DNA of 7,517 nt from Caldifarciminota bacterium (GCA_023127905.1 JAGMEZ010000514.1:1-7517); one strand, 5' to 3'. Numbered from the stretch's first letter, positions 1-6,522 are shown. The notes: generated by a model from the letters alone, not told the origin. Translations and numbers: made by a program.

Positions 1-14
1 AGGGACCTGTCCCT
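1..14. repeat. short inverted repeat AGGGAC-CT-GTCCCT
   Basis: Six-base arms (1-6 and 9-14) are perfectly complementary around a 2-nt centre, followed by TTT. The GGGAC/GTCCC word resembles palindromes that I recall near REP-associated tyrosine transposases in environmental bacteria, but no transposase is visible here and the element is cut by the window edge. A 2-nt loop is too tight for a good RNA terminator as written. Confidence 0.35.
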
Positions 15-96
15 TTTCGAAAAAAAATCCAGACTATGTGAATTCATTGGAATAAAAGTAAAAAGATTATTGATAAATATAGGAGTAGAATATTAA
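1..96 (+). CDS. possible C-terminal end of an upstream gene (partial)
   Basis: One forward frame is open from the first base of the window to a TAA at 94-96, giving about 31 residues that end in the short stretch IGIKVKRLLINIGVEY. The mixed hydrophobic and basic character is compatible with the end of a real protein, but the stretch is too short to assign to a family. The first 14 bases of the same frame form a short palindrome that looks more like intergenic DNA, and an open frame of this length can occur by chance. There is no way to see the start. Confidence is low. Confidence 0.22.
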   Translation, partial: RDLSLFEKKSRLCEFIGIKVKRLLINIGVEY

Positions 97-144
97 AGAA
101 TAATACAGTTGTTCGTATTTGAAAGGATTTTCACATTTATACAC

Positions 145-173
145 TTGACACAATTTCTTTTTTCCTTTATAAT
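145..173 (+). promoter_or_regulatory. consensus sigma-70-type promoter of the tRNA gene
   Basis: TTGACA at 145-150 and TATAAT at 168-173 both match the housekeeping consensus in all six positions and are separated by 17 bp, the optimal spacing. Transcription would begin near 180-181, giving a leader of about 8 nt before the mature tRNA 5' end at 189. This is the clearest promoter in the window and fits the strong constitutive expression expected of a tRNA. Confidence 0.88.
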
Positions 174-188
174 GAAAAGTTGTGGAAC

Positions 189-261
189 GGGGCAGTAGCT
201 CAGTTGGGAGAGCGGTGCGTTCGCAACGCACAGGTCGGCGGTTCGAATCCGCTCTGCTCCA
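189..261 (+). tRNA. tRNA-Ala (anticodon CGC)
   Basis: A complete 73-nt cloverleaf can be folded. The acceptor stem pairs GGGGCAG (189-195) with CTGCTCC (254-260), followed by discriminator A261. The D stem is GCTC/GAGC with a G18-G19 pair in the loop. The anticodon stem is GTGCG/CGCAC around TTCGCAA, placing anticodon CGC at 34-36. The variable loop is AGGTC, and the T stem is GGCGG/CCGCT with loop TTCGAAT. The acceptor contains a G3-U70 wobble, the hallmark identity element of alanine tRNAs, which agrees with the anticodon (reads GCG). The 3' CCA is not encoded and must be added by nucleotidyltransferase. A run of seven T (264-270) follows and may assist termination, though no separate hairpin precedes it. 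Confidence 0.97.
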
Positions 262-491
262 TGTTTTTTTATTGATTACACAGATTAATCATATAATTAC
301 TGAATTATTAGCCCGTTGCGTTATCAATGTATTAAAAAGATAAATGAAAGAAATTAGATTAGTGAGAAAGAAAAAAATCCAAATTAAAGAAAGAGAGATT
401 GTATCAGTTTATAGTGTGAAAGCATAGTCGCAATGGCACATTAAAAAGAACATAATATGCATAATACTAATAGATTAACATGTAAAAAAAT

Positions 492-3326
492 ATGTCGACG
501 AGAAAAATAAGTATTAAGGGTGTCAGGGTTCACAATCTTAAGAACATTAATGTAGAAATTCCAAGAGATAAGCTTGTAGTAATTACAGGAATATCTGGTT
601 CAGGAAAGAGTTCTCTTGCATTTGATACAATTTATGCAGAAGGTCAAAGGAGATACGTAGAGTCGCTTTCAGCATACGCCAGACAATTCCTTGGAATTAT
701 GGATAAACCTGATTTAGACTTCATTGAAGGTTTGTCTCCGGCAATATCTATTCAACAAAGAACTGCTTCTAAAAATCCACGTTCGACAGTTGGAACGGTC
801 ACAGAAATATATGATTATCTCAGACTTCTTTTCGCACATATCGGTGTTCCGTACTGCTATAAATGTGGGAAACCAATTACCAAGCAGACATCTGATCAGA
901 TAACAGATGCGATTCTTGAATTCCCAAAAGGTGAGAAGATAATGGTTCTTGCTCCTATTGTAAGGAGTAAAAAGGGGGAACATAAAGAGATTTTAAAATC
1001 TGTTCAAAGAAAAGGATTTGTACGAGTGAGGATTAATGGGAAGATATATGAAATTGAAGATATCCCTAAAATTGATAAAAATAGGAAACACCTGATTGAA
1101 ATTGTAGTTGACAGATTGATTACAAAGAAGGGGATGAGAAAAAGGGTAGCTGATTCGGTGGAAATGGCATTAAGAGAGGGAGAAGGGCAGTTGATTATAG
1201 CAGAGAAGAACAGAGAGGATATTCTTTTCAGTGAATTGCTCGCCTGTCCCCATTGTAATATTAGCTATGGAGAGATAACACCAAGATTCTTCTCATTTAA
1301 CAGTCCTTTTGGTGCGTGTTCAGCGTGTAGTGGGCTTGGAACCAAAATGGAAATAGATGAAGAACTGCTTATTATTAATGATGACCTCTCTATACTTGAG
1401 GGTACAATCGGTGCCTGGGGAGAGCCCCGAGGTAAATGGATTCTTTCTATTCTTGACAGATTATCAAAGAAATATAGTTTTGATTTAAACACATCCTGGG
1501 GACAGATTCCTGAAGATATCAAAGAAATTCTCCTTTATGGTGAAGATGAGGAATGGGGGTATGAGGGGATTATTCCAAATTTGATGAGGAGATATAAAGA
1601 GACTGAGTCTGATTGGATCAGGTATGAGATTGAAAAGTATATGTCAGTGCTTTCCTGTCCTGTGTGCGAGGGAGCACGATTGAAGAAAGAATCACTCTCA
1701 ATTATTGTTCATGGTAAGAACCTTAACGATATAGTTCAAATGTCAGTCAAGGAATCTCTAAAGTTTTTTGAAAAGGATCTTGTTTTAACAGAGAGGGAAA
1801 AACTAATAGTTTATCAAGTGATTAAGGAAATTAGAGACAGGTTGAGTTTTCTTGTAAACGTAGGTCTAAACTACGTAACTCTCAGCAGGTCTTTTGACTC
1901 GCTTTCCGGTGGTGAGATGCAGAGGGTTCATCTTGCAACTCAAATAGGTTCAGGCTTAATGGGTGTTCTATATATTCTTGATGAGCCGAGTGTGGGTTTG
2001 CACCAGAGAGATAATAAGAGACTCCTTCGTACCTTGAGGAATCTGAGGGATATAGGGAACACAGTTATAGTTGTTGAGCATGATAAACAAACTATTCTTT
2101 CTGCTGATCACATAATTGATCTCGGACCAGGTGCCGGAGAATATGGTGGAGAGGTGGTTGCATCAGGAAAGAAAGAGGATATTGTTAAGAAAAAAAAATC
2201 TATTACAGGTATGTATCTATCCGGAAAGAGAAAAATAAAGATTCCTACCTCAAGAAGAAAACCAGCGGGAAGATTCTTTTTGGTGAAGCAAGCAAAGCAT
2301 AATAATCTCAAGTCAATAGATGTTAAAATACCTCTTGGACTATTTGTTTGTATCACAGGTGTTTCAGGCTCGGGCAAAAGCAGTTTAATGAATGATATTG
2401 TTTTCAGAGCGCTTGCAAAATGTTTTTACCGCTCAAGAAGACCTGTAGGGGAGTACAAATCTATTGAAGGTCTTGAATACATAGATAAGGTAATAAATAT
2501 AGATCAATCACCAATTGGAAGAACACCAAGGTCAAATCCAGCCACTTATACAGGGCTTTTTACGTATGTCAGAGAACTTTTCAGTAGCCTTCATGAGTCA
2601 AGAATGCGTGGGTATAAACCAGGGAGATTTAGTTTCAATGTGAAGGGTGGGAGATGTGAAGCTTGCAGGGGTAATGGAATAATAAGGATAGAGATGCATT
2701 TTCTTCCAGATGTATATATTCCCTGTGAGGTTTGTAATGGGAAAAGGTTTAACAGGGAAACCCTTGATGTGAGATATAAAGGAAAGAGTGTTTCAGATAT
2801 TTTGAATATGACAGTTACAGAAGCAATGGAGTCATTCAAGAATATATACAAGATAAAGAGAAGGTTACAGTTATTGTATGATGTTGGTCTTGGTTATATT
2901 AAACTTGGTCAACCAGCAACAACACTTTCCGGCGGTGAGGCACAGAGAGTTAAACTATCAAAAGAACTGTCAAAAATTGCAACAGGGAGGACAATGTACA
3001 TTCTTGATGAACCTACAACAGGATTGCATTTTGAGGATGTAAAAATGCTGTTAGAAGTTCTTAATAAGTTAGTAAAGAAAGGTAATACAGTGTTAATAAT
3101 TGAGCATAACATGGATGTTATTAAATCTGCAGATTACATTATAGATCTTGGACCTGAAGGTGGCGATGAGGGTGGCTATATTGTTGCAGAAGGAACACCT
3201 GAAGAGATAGCAAGGTGCAAGAAATCGTATACAGGAAAATATTTAGCAGAGGAACTGAATATGAAACGAGTAAGAAGTAGGAGTAAGAAAATGACGAAAC
3301 CAGAAATCCGAATGTCTAATAAATGA
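492..3326 (+). CDS. uvrA: UvrA, excinuclease ABC subunit A
   Basis: UvrA is the damage-recognition ATPase of nucleotide excision repair. It dimerises, scans DNA with UvrB and loads UvrB at lesions. The 944-residue length is normal for the family (about 940). Two ABC-type ATPase halves are visible: Walker A GISGSGKS at 33-40, signature LSGGEMQRV at 471-479 and Walker [11 protein letters not shown] at 494-503; then Walker A GVSGSGKS at 623-630, signature LSGGEAQRV at 812-820 and Walker [11 protein letters not shown] at 836-845. Zinc-site cysteine pairs lie at 252/255 with 276/279 and at 722/725 with 745/748. Further CxxC pairs at 122/125 and 389/392 may form another zinc site. The tail from about 924 is basic. 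Only this ATG is possible: an in-frame TAA lies at 483-485, homology begins near residue 6 and the next Met is residue 70. No Shine-Dalgarno site precedes it. The next gene starts 43 bp downstream. Confidence 0.98.
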   Translation: MSTRKISIKGVRVHNLKNINVEIPRDKLVVITGISGSGKSSLAFDTIYAEGQRRYVESLSAYARQFLGIMDKPDLDFIEGLSPAISIQQRTASKNPRSTVGTVTEIYDYLRLLFAHIGVPYCYKCGKPITKQTSDQITDAILEFPKGEKIMVLAPIVRSKKGEHKEILKSVQRKGFVRVRINGKIYEIEDIPKIDKNRKHLIEIVVDRLITKKGMRKRVADSVEMALREGEGQLIIAEKNREDILFSELLACPHCNISYGEITPRFFSFNSPFGACSACSGLGTKMEIDEELLIINDDLSILEGTIGAWGEPRGKWILSILDRLSKKYSFDLNTSWGQIPEDIKEILLYGEDEEWGYEGIIPNLMRRYKETESDWIRYEIEKYMSVLSCPVCEGARLKKESLSIIVHGKNLNDIVQMSVKESLKFFEKDLVLTEREKLIVYQVIKEIRDRLSFLVNVGLNYVTLSRSFDSLSGGEMQRVHLATQIGSGLMGVLYILDEPSVGLHQRDNKRLLRTLRNLRDIGNTVIVVEHDKQTILSADHIIDLGPGAGEYGGEVVASGKKEDIVKKKKSITGMYLSGKRKIKIPTSRRKPAGRFFLVKQAKHNNLKSIDVKIPLGLFVCITGVSGSGKSSLMNDIVFRALAKCFYRSRRPVGEYKSIEGLEYIDKVINIDQSPIGRTPRSNPATYTGLFTYVRELFSSLHESRMRGYKPGRFSFNVKGGRCEACRGNGIIRIEMHFLPDVYIPCEVCNGKRFNRETLDVRYKGKSVSDILNMTVTEAMESFKNIYKIKRRLQLLYDVGLGYIKLGQPATTLSGGEAQRVKLSKELSKIATGRTMYILDEPTTGLHFEDVKMLLEVLNKLVKKGNTVLIIEHNMDVIKSADYIIDLGPEGGDEGGYIVAEGTPEEIARCKKSYTGKYLAEELNMKRVRSRSKKMTKPEIRMSNK

Positions 3327-3355
3327 CAAAATATTTTTCACAGTACTGAAGTTGT

Positions 3356-3366
3356 AGGAGGGAGGT
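3356..3366 (+). promoter_or_regulatory. strong ribosome binding site of the LKR gene
   Basis: The purine run AGGAGGGAGGT holds two overlapping Shine-Dalgarno cores. AGGAGG at 3356-3361 leaves 8 nt to the ATG at 3370, a normal spacing; GGAGGT at 3361-3366 leaves only 3 nt. This fixes the start and contrasts with uvrA, which has none. Confidence 0.8.
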
Positions 3367-3369
3367 GTA

Positions 3370-4671
3370 ATGTATGATATTATTGGAGTAAGAAGAGAAG
3401 ATAAAAGTCCCTGGGAAAGGAGGGTTCCTCTTGTTCCTCAGGATGTAAAAAGATTATTTAATGAATATCATATCAAAACATTGTTACAGCCATCAGATAT
3501 CAGGATATTCCCGGATAAAGATTATGTTGATGTGGGAGGAGAGGTAAAGGAAGATATTACAGATTGTCCTCTTGTTTTTGCAGTAAAAGAGATTCCTATT
3601 GATTTTTTTAGTCCACACAAGACTTATATTTTTTTCTCCCATACCGTTAAAGGACAATCTTATAACATGCTAATGTTGAAAAGAATGATGGAGCTTAAAT
3701 GCAATTTGATTGATTATGAGAAGATAGAGGATAGAAACGGAAGGAGGCTTATCGCCTTTGGCAGATTTGCAGGTATTGCGGGGATGATGGATACATTATG
3801 GGCATTTGGTAAAAGGCTGGAGTGGGAAGGGATAAAAAACCCTTTTTTAAGAATTAAAAGAACCTATGAATACAGTAAAATAGAGGAAGTGAAAAATCAC
3901 CTAAATCAGATTGGAAAAGACATTACTGAAAAAGGGTTTGATGATGTTCTCTCTCCCTTGATTTTTGCTATTACAGGTTATGGAAATGTGTCTGGAGGAG
4001 TTCAAGAGATACTTGACTGTTTACCTGTTGAGGAGATTCGACCAGAAGAAATTCCAAACATAGATTCTCCATCAAACAGGGTCATATATAAATCAGTCTT
4101 TAAAGAGAAGGATATGGTTGAATCCATCTCTGGTGAATCTTTTAACCTTACGGATTACTATGAACATCCTGAAAAATACAGGTCTCGATTTCATAGTTTT
4201 GTCCATTATTTAGCAATTATTATAAACTGTATATACTGGGAAGAAAAATATCCGAGATTTGTTACAAAGAAATATCTCAAACAACTTTACGAGTCAGAAT
4301 CTCCAAGATTAAAGGTTATTGGTGACATATCATGTGACATTGAAGGTGCTATTGAATGTACACTTCATTCTACAACACCTGATTGTCCAATCTTTACTTA
4401 CGATCCTTTTACTCAAACTGCAAAAGATGGTTGTGAAGGAAAGGGACCAGTAATAATGGCAATTGACAATCTTCCATGCGAGATACCCGTTGAATCCTCA
4501 ATCCATTTTAGCAATACCCTTATGAGGTTTATCCCTGATGTTGTCAAGGCGGATTTTTCAAAGTCATTTGAAAATTGCAACCTTCCTTGTGAGATAAAGA
4601 ATGGTGTTATTCTATACGGTGGGGAACTCACTGATAATTTTAAGTATCTTGAGAAGTACCTAAAGGAGTAA
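3370..4671 (+). CDS. lysine-ketoglutarate reductase (saccharopine-forming), AASS N-terminal type
   Basis: The expected reaction is condensation of L-lysine with 2-oxoglutarate and NADPH to saccharopine, the first step of saccharopine-pathway lysine catabolism in the cytosol. The 433 residues align by eye, end to end, with the N-terminal half of animal alpha-aminoadipic semialdehyde synthase. REDKSPWERRVPL (9-21) opens the AlaDH/PNT-like domain, followed by QPSDIRIFPDKDYVDVGG (40-57). FFSHTVKGQ (88-96) with K73 and H91 matches the positions of the catalytic Lys/His pair in this superfamily. FAITGYGNVSGG (199-210) is a GxGxxxG dinucleotide loop. GDISCDIEGAIE (318-329) and IDNLPCEIPVES (365-376) match CDISADTGGSIE and SIDNLPAQLPIEA of the human enzyme. 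There is no signal peptide or fused saccharopine dehydrogenase domain; that activity is the next gene. The first ATG follows a strong ribosome site. It may be cotranscribed with uvrA (43-bp gap). The family call is firm, substrate inferred. Confidence 0.88.
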   Translation: MYDIIGVRREDKSPWERRVPLVPQDVKRLFNEYHIKTLLQPSDIRIFPDKDYVDVGGEVKEDITDCPLVFAVKEIPIDFFSPHKTYIFFSHTVKGQSYNMLMLKRMMELKCNLIDYEKIEDRNGRRLIAFGRFAGIAGMMDTLWAFGKRLEWEGIKNPFLRIKRTYEYSKIEEVKNHLNQIGKDITEKGFDDVLSPLIFAITGYGNVSGGVQEILDCLPVEEIRPEEIPNIDSPSNRVIYKSVFKEKDMVESISGESFNLTDYYEHPEKYRSRFHSFVHYLAIIINCIYWEEKYPRFVTKKYLKQLYESESPRLKVIGDISCDIEGAIECTLHSTTPDCPIFTYDPFTQTAKDGCEGKGPVIMAIDNLPCEIPVESSIHFSNTLMRFIPDVVKADFSKSFENCNLPCEIKNGVILYGGELTDNFKYLEKYLKE

Positions 4672-4672
4672 A

Positions 4673-4687
4673 CAGAAGACAGAATGA
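4673..4687 (+). repeat. isolated copy of the 14-nt repeat word
   Basis: CAGAAGACAGAATGA begins one base after the stop codon of the LKR gene. It equals the consensus of the downstream 14-nt array (CAGAAGACAGATGA, 4955-5024) plus one inserted A, so the same word brackets the spacer. Confidence 0.6.
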
Positions 4688-4720
4688 TTGTGAAACGGAG
4701 AGTGAATTAATGCTATGCAT

Positions 4721-4801
4721 TGGAAGTAACCCTTCGACTTCGCTCAGGATGGAAGATATCCTTCGATTATCTCAGGATGGAAGTTAACCTTCGGTTGGAA
4801 G
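4721..4801. repeat. about 28-nt degenerate tandem repeat with CCTTCG...CTCAGGA core
   Basis: Unit 1 (4721-4749, 29 nt) and unit 2 (4750-4777, 28 nt) each run from TGGAAG through a short variable stretch, CCTTCGA, a second variable stretch and CTCAGGA. Unit 3 (4778-4795) keeps TGGAAG and CCTTCGG but is truncated, and a fourth TGGAAG starts at 4796. The core CCTTCGACTTCGCTCAGGAT (4731-4750) is, from memory, the same word as an intergenic repeat that recurs across unrelated bacterial genomes. Here it appears to have been duplicated and then diverged. Confidence 0.65.
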
Positions 4802-4847
4802 AAGCTGCAACGTTATACTGAATTGCAAGTTAAAAGTAGAAAAATTG

Positions 4848-4936
4848 TTTGATTGGTTTGATTAGTTTTATTGGTTAGATTGGTTGAAAATCAACGGACT
4901 AAACGTTATTAACGAATTAACGATTGAAACGAGGTT
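4848..4936. repeat. 9-nt-period tandem array, two sub-families
   Basis: Four units with consensus TTTGATTGG occupy 4848-4883 in exact 9-nt register. One transitional unit lies at 4884-4892. Units beginning AACG then start at 4893, 4902, 4911, 4919 and 4928, that is at spacings of 9, 9, 8 and 9 nt. The period persists while the word changes. Although 9 is a multiple of 3, the frames contain stops (for example TAG at 4863-4865), so this is not evidently coding. Confidence 0.7.
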
Positions 4937-4954
4937 ATAATAATAGATAAGATG

Positions 4955-5037
4955 CAGAAGACAGAGGTCAGAAGACAGATGACAGAAGGAAGAAAACAGA
5001 AGACAGATGACAGAAGAACACAGTAGGGAGTATGGAG
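4955..5037. repeat. purine-rich 14-nt (2 x 7) tandem array
   Basis: Five consecutive 14-nt units begin CAGAAG at 4955, 4969, 4983, 4997 and 5011. Units 2 and 4 are identical (CAGAAGACAGATGA), unit 3 is degenerate, and each unit is itself two related heptads (CAGAAGA, CAGATGA). The heptad spacing continues into TAGGGAG (5024-5030) and TATGGAG (5031-5037). The + strand is almost entirely A and G with periodic C and T. Confidence 0.8.
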
Positions 5038-5041
5038 TAAA

Positions 5042-5073
5042 ATAACTTAATTACTCAATAACACAATAACTTC
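5042..5073. repeat. 8-nt-period tandem array
   Basis: Four contiguous octamers, ATAACTTA, ATTACTCA, ATAACACA and ATAACTTC, fill 5042-5073 without interruption. The array runs straight into the hairpin in front of the saccharopine dehydrogenase ribosome site; the last base of the array is the first base of the hairpin. Confidence 0.6.
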
Positions 5074-5091
5074 ATTTTGCGTTGCAAAATG
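5073..5091 (+). repeat. perfect 8-bp hairpin just upstream of the saccharopine dehydrogenase ribosome site
   Basis: CATTTTGC (5073-5080) and GCAAAATG (5084-5091) are perfectly complementary around a GTT loop. The Shine-Dalgarno run begins 4-5 nt after the stem. There is no T run behind it, so it is not a rho-independent terminator; it may shape the mRNA near the ribosome site or be a short dispersed palindrome. An in-frame TTG at 5077 lies inside the stem but has no ribosome site of its own. Confidence 0.65.
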
Positions 5092-5095
5092 TCGA

Positions 5096-5103
5096 GAGGA
5101 GGT
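5096..5103 (+). promoter_or_regulatory. ribosome binding site that fixes the saccharopine dehydrogenase start
   Basis: GAGGAGGT at 5096-5103 is a near-perfect anti-Shine-Dalgarno match, 3-4 nt before ATG 5107. It selects that ATG over the in-frame TTG 5077 and ATG 5089 upstream. The resulting N-terminus MKNVLLLGAG is where the family begins. Confidence 0.8.
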
Positions 5104-5106
5104 AGC

Positions 5107-6426
5107 ATGAAAAATGTTCTATTATTGGGAGCAGGACTTGTATCCAAGCCTCTTGTTAAATATCTTTTAGGCCAGGAGGATATTGGAATAACTATAGCAA
5201 GTCGAACATTAAGTAAAGCGGAGAAGCTTATTGATGGGCATCCAAAAGGGAAAGCTTTACAATGGGTTGTGGACGATAGCGAAAAACTTAAAGAGCTTAT
5301 CGAATCTTCAGATATTACTATTAGTCTACTTCCATATACTTATCATACTCAGGTTGCGGATGTTTGCATTGATGCAAAGAAACCTATGGTTACAACTTCA
5401 TATGTAAGTCAAGCAATGATGGAACGCGACGGTAAGGCAAAGGAAGCAGGAATTATTTTATTAAATGAAATAGGTCTTGACCCTGGTATAGACCATATGT
5501 CTGCAATGAAGATTATTAATAATGTGAAATCTAAGGGAGGAGAGATTGAAGGGTTTTTTTCATACTGTGGTGGACTTCCAGCACCTGAAGCGAATACAAA
5601 TCCATTTGGTTACAAATTTTCATGGAATCCGAGGGGTGTTGCCCTTGCAGGAAAAAATAATGGTAGATTCCTAAAAGATGGAAAGGAGATCTTCATACCT
5701 GGTGAAGAGCTATTCGCACACTATTCCATGGTCAACGTTGAGGGACTAGGAGATTTTGAGGCGTATACAAACAGGGATTCAATTCCCTATATCGAGAAGT
5801 ATTCGATACAAGAAACAAAATCAATGTTCAGAGGTACTTTCCGCTACCCGGGATGGTGCGATACCTGGAAAAAAATGGTTGAAATTGGTTTCCTCGATGA
5901 AAAGAAAATGGTTGATTTTAAAGGTTTTTCCTATAAAGACTTTATGGGTACCTTGATTAATGCAAAGGAGGATGTGAAGGAAAAGCTTGCAGCAAATTTG
6001 AAGATTGATGAATCGTCCGATATAATGAAACGATTTGAATGGCTTGGACTTCTGAGCGATAGAAAGATAGAGATTGAAAAGGGATCTGCACTTGATATTC
6101 TCGTTAAACTTCTATTAGAAAAACTACAGTACGAAAAGGGTGAGAGGGATATGATTATTCTACGTCATGAATTCTCGTGTTATTATCCAGAAGAGAAAAG
6201 AAGGGAGAAGATTATTTCAATGTTGGTTGATTTTGGAATTCCAGGAGCCGACACAGCAATGGCAAGAACGGTTAGTTTACCTGCTGCAGTAGGAACCAAG
6301 CTGATACTTGATGGAAAGATTAATGAAAAAGGTGTTAAAATTCCTGTTGACCCTGAAATATACGAGCCAGTTCTGTTAGAACTTGAGAAACTGGATATAA
6401 AATTTAAGGAGACGGTTGGGGCATAG
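5107..6426 (+). CDS. saccharopine dehydrogenase (glutamate-forming), Lys9 / AASS C-terminal type
   Basis: The expected reaction is oxidative cleavage of saccharopine to L-glutamate and 2-aminoadipate 6-semialdehyde, the step after the upstream reductase. From ATG 5107 the protein has 439 residues, close to yeast Lys9 (about 446). An N-terminal Rossmann fold carries VLLLGAGLVSKP (4-15), with ASRTLSKAEKL (31-41) at the end of strand 2. Family blocks follow: SLLPYTYH (73-80), NEIGLDPGIDHM (120-131), SYCGGLPAPEANTNPFGYKF (152-171), YTNRDS (220-225), GTFRYPGW (243-250), EWLGLLSD (311-318), ERDMIILRHEF (346-356) and ARTVSLPAAVGTKLILDG (386-403). No signal peptide or membrane segment is seen. The Arg after strand 2 resembles the NADP-binding ACRT of Lys9 more than the SDM of human AASS, hinting at NADP(H) use; this is inference. 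The gene may be transcribed separately from the reductase because of the 435-bp spacer. The alternative is another member of the saccharopine dehydrogenase-like superfamily, which seems unlikely. Confidence 0.93.
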   Translation: MKNVLLLGAGLVSKPLVKYLLGQEDIGITIASRTLSKAEKLIDGHPKGKALQWVVDDSEKLKELIESSDITISLLPYTYHTQVADVCIDAKKPMVTTSYVSQAMMERDGKAKEAGIILLNEIGLDPGIDHMSAMKIINNVKSKGGEIEGFFSYCGGLPAPEANTNPFGYKFSWNPRGVALAGKNNGRFLKDGKEIFIPGEELFAHYSMVNVEGLGDFEAYTNRDSIPYIEKYSIQETKSMFRGTFRYPGWCDTWKKMVEIGFLDEKKMVDFKGFSYKDFMGTLINAKEDVKEKLAANLKIDESSDIMKRFEWLGLLSDRKIEIEKGSALDILVKLLLEKLQYEKGERDMIILRHEFSCYYPEEKRREKIISMLVDFGIPGADTAMARTVSLPAAVGTKLILDGKINEKGVKIPVDPEIYEPVLLELEKLDIKFKETVGA

Positions 6427-6444
6427 AGCAAAGTGTAGTGCGCA

Positions 6445-6520
6445 GATGACAGGAGAAACACAGTAGGGGAGTAGGCAGTAGACTACAGAATGAGAGGGGG
6501 AGTATGGGAGAAAGGGGAAG
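6445..6520. repeat. purine-rich heptad-period repeat sharing words with the previous spacer
   Basis: The block opens with GATGACAGGAGAAACACAGT, which differs from the copy at 5006-5024 by one substitution and one inserted A; after it come GTAGGGGA, GTAGGCA and GTAGACT (6463-6484) at 7-8 nt steps. GGGAGTATGGGAG at 6498-6510 repeats GGGAGTATGGAG of 5026-5037 with one extra G. The two spacers therefore contain diverged copies of the same material. Confidence 0.65.
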
Positions 6521-6522
6521 CA

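Larger units (their letters stand above)
4672..5106. other. 435-bp repeat-filled spacer between LKR and saccharopine dehydrogenase genes
   Basis: No credible gene or RNA gene is seen here. Reading left to right: a copy of the CAGAAGACAGATGA word directly after the stop codon (4673-4687), a roughly 28-nt degenerate repeat (4721-4801), a 9-nt-period array (4848-4936), a 7/14-nt-period purine-rich array (4955-5037), an 8-nt-period array (5042-5073), a hairpin (5073-5091), and the ribosome binding site of the next gene. A TATAAT hexamer at 4936-4941 has no matching -35 box. No intrinsic terminator is seen, so readthrough from the upstream gene is possible. Confidence 0.8.

Noticed and set aside
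271..292. TGATTA/TAATCA stem after the tRNA as a terminator
   Set aside because: Only six A/T-rich pairs, and the T run precedes rather than follows it.
714..3112. Short reverse-strand open frames inside uvrA
   Set aside because: They lack ribosome sites and family features and lie antisense to a strongly conserved gene; they reflect its codon pattern.
4907..4941. Promoter for saccharopine dehydrogenase using the perfect TATAAT at 4936-4941
   Set aside because: No acceptable -35 hexamer at 16-18 bp (candidate TTAACG words sit at 13 and 21 bp) and no TGn extension; the hexamer lies at the edge of an AT-rich repeat array and may be chance.
4721..5037. CRISPR array
   Set aside because: The repeats are contiguous and degenerate, with no unique spacers of constant length between them and no cas genes in the window.
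5073..5091. Intrinsic terminator
   Set aside because: The perfect stem is not followed by a T run on either strand and directly precedes a ribosome binding site.
4672..5106. Lysine riboswitch or T-box leader
   Set aside because: No conserved multi-stem architecture or T-box motif is recognisable; the stretch is tandem repeats with one small hairpin.
5077..5106. Ten-residue N-terminal extension of saccharopine dehydrogenase from TTG 5077 (or ATG 5089)
   Set aside because: The GAGGAGGT ribosome site lies inside that extension and points to ATG 5107, where family homology begins.
5756..5956. 66-residue forward frame inside the saccharopine dehydrogenase gene
   Set aside because: It overlaps conserved family blocks in another frame and has no independent support.
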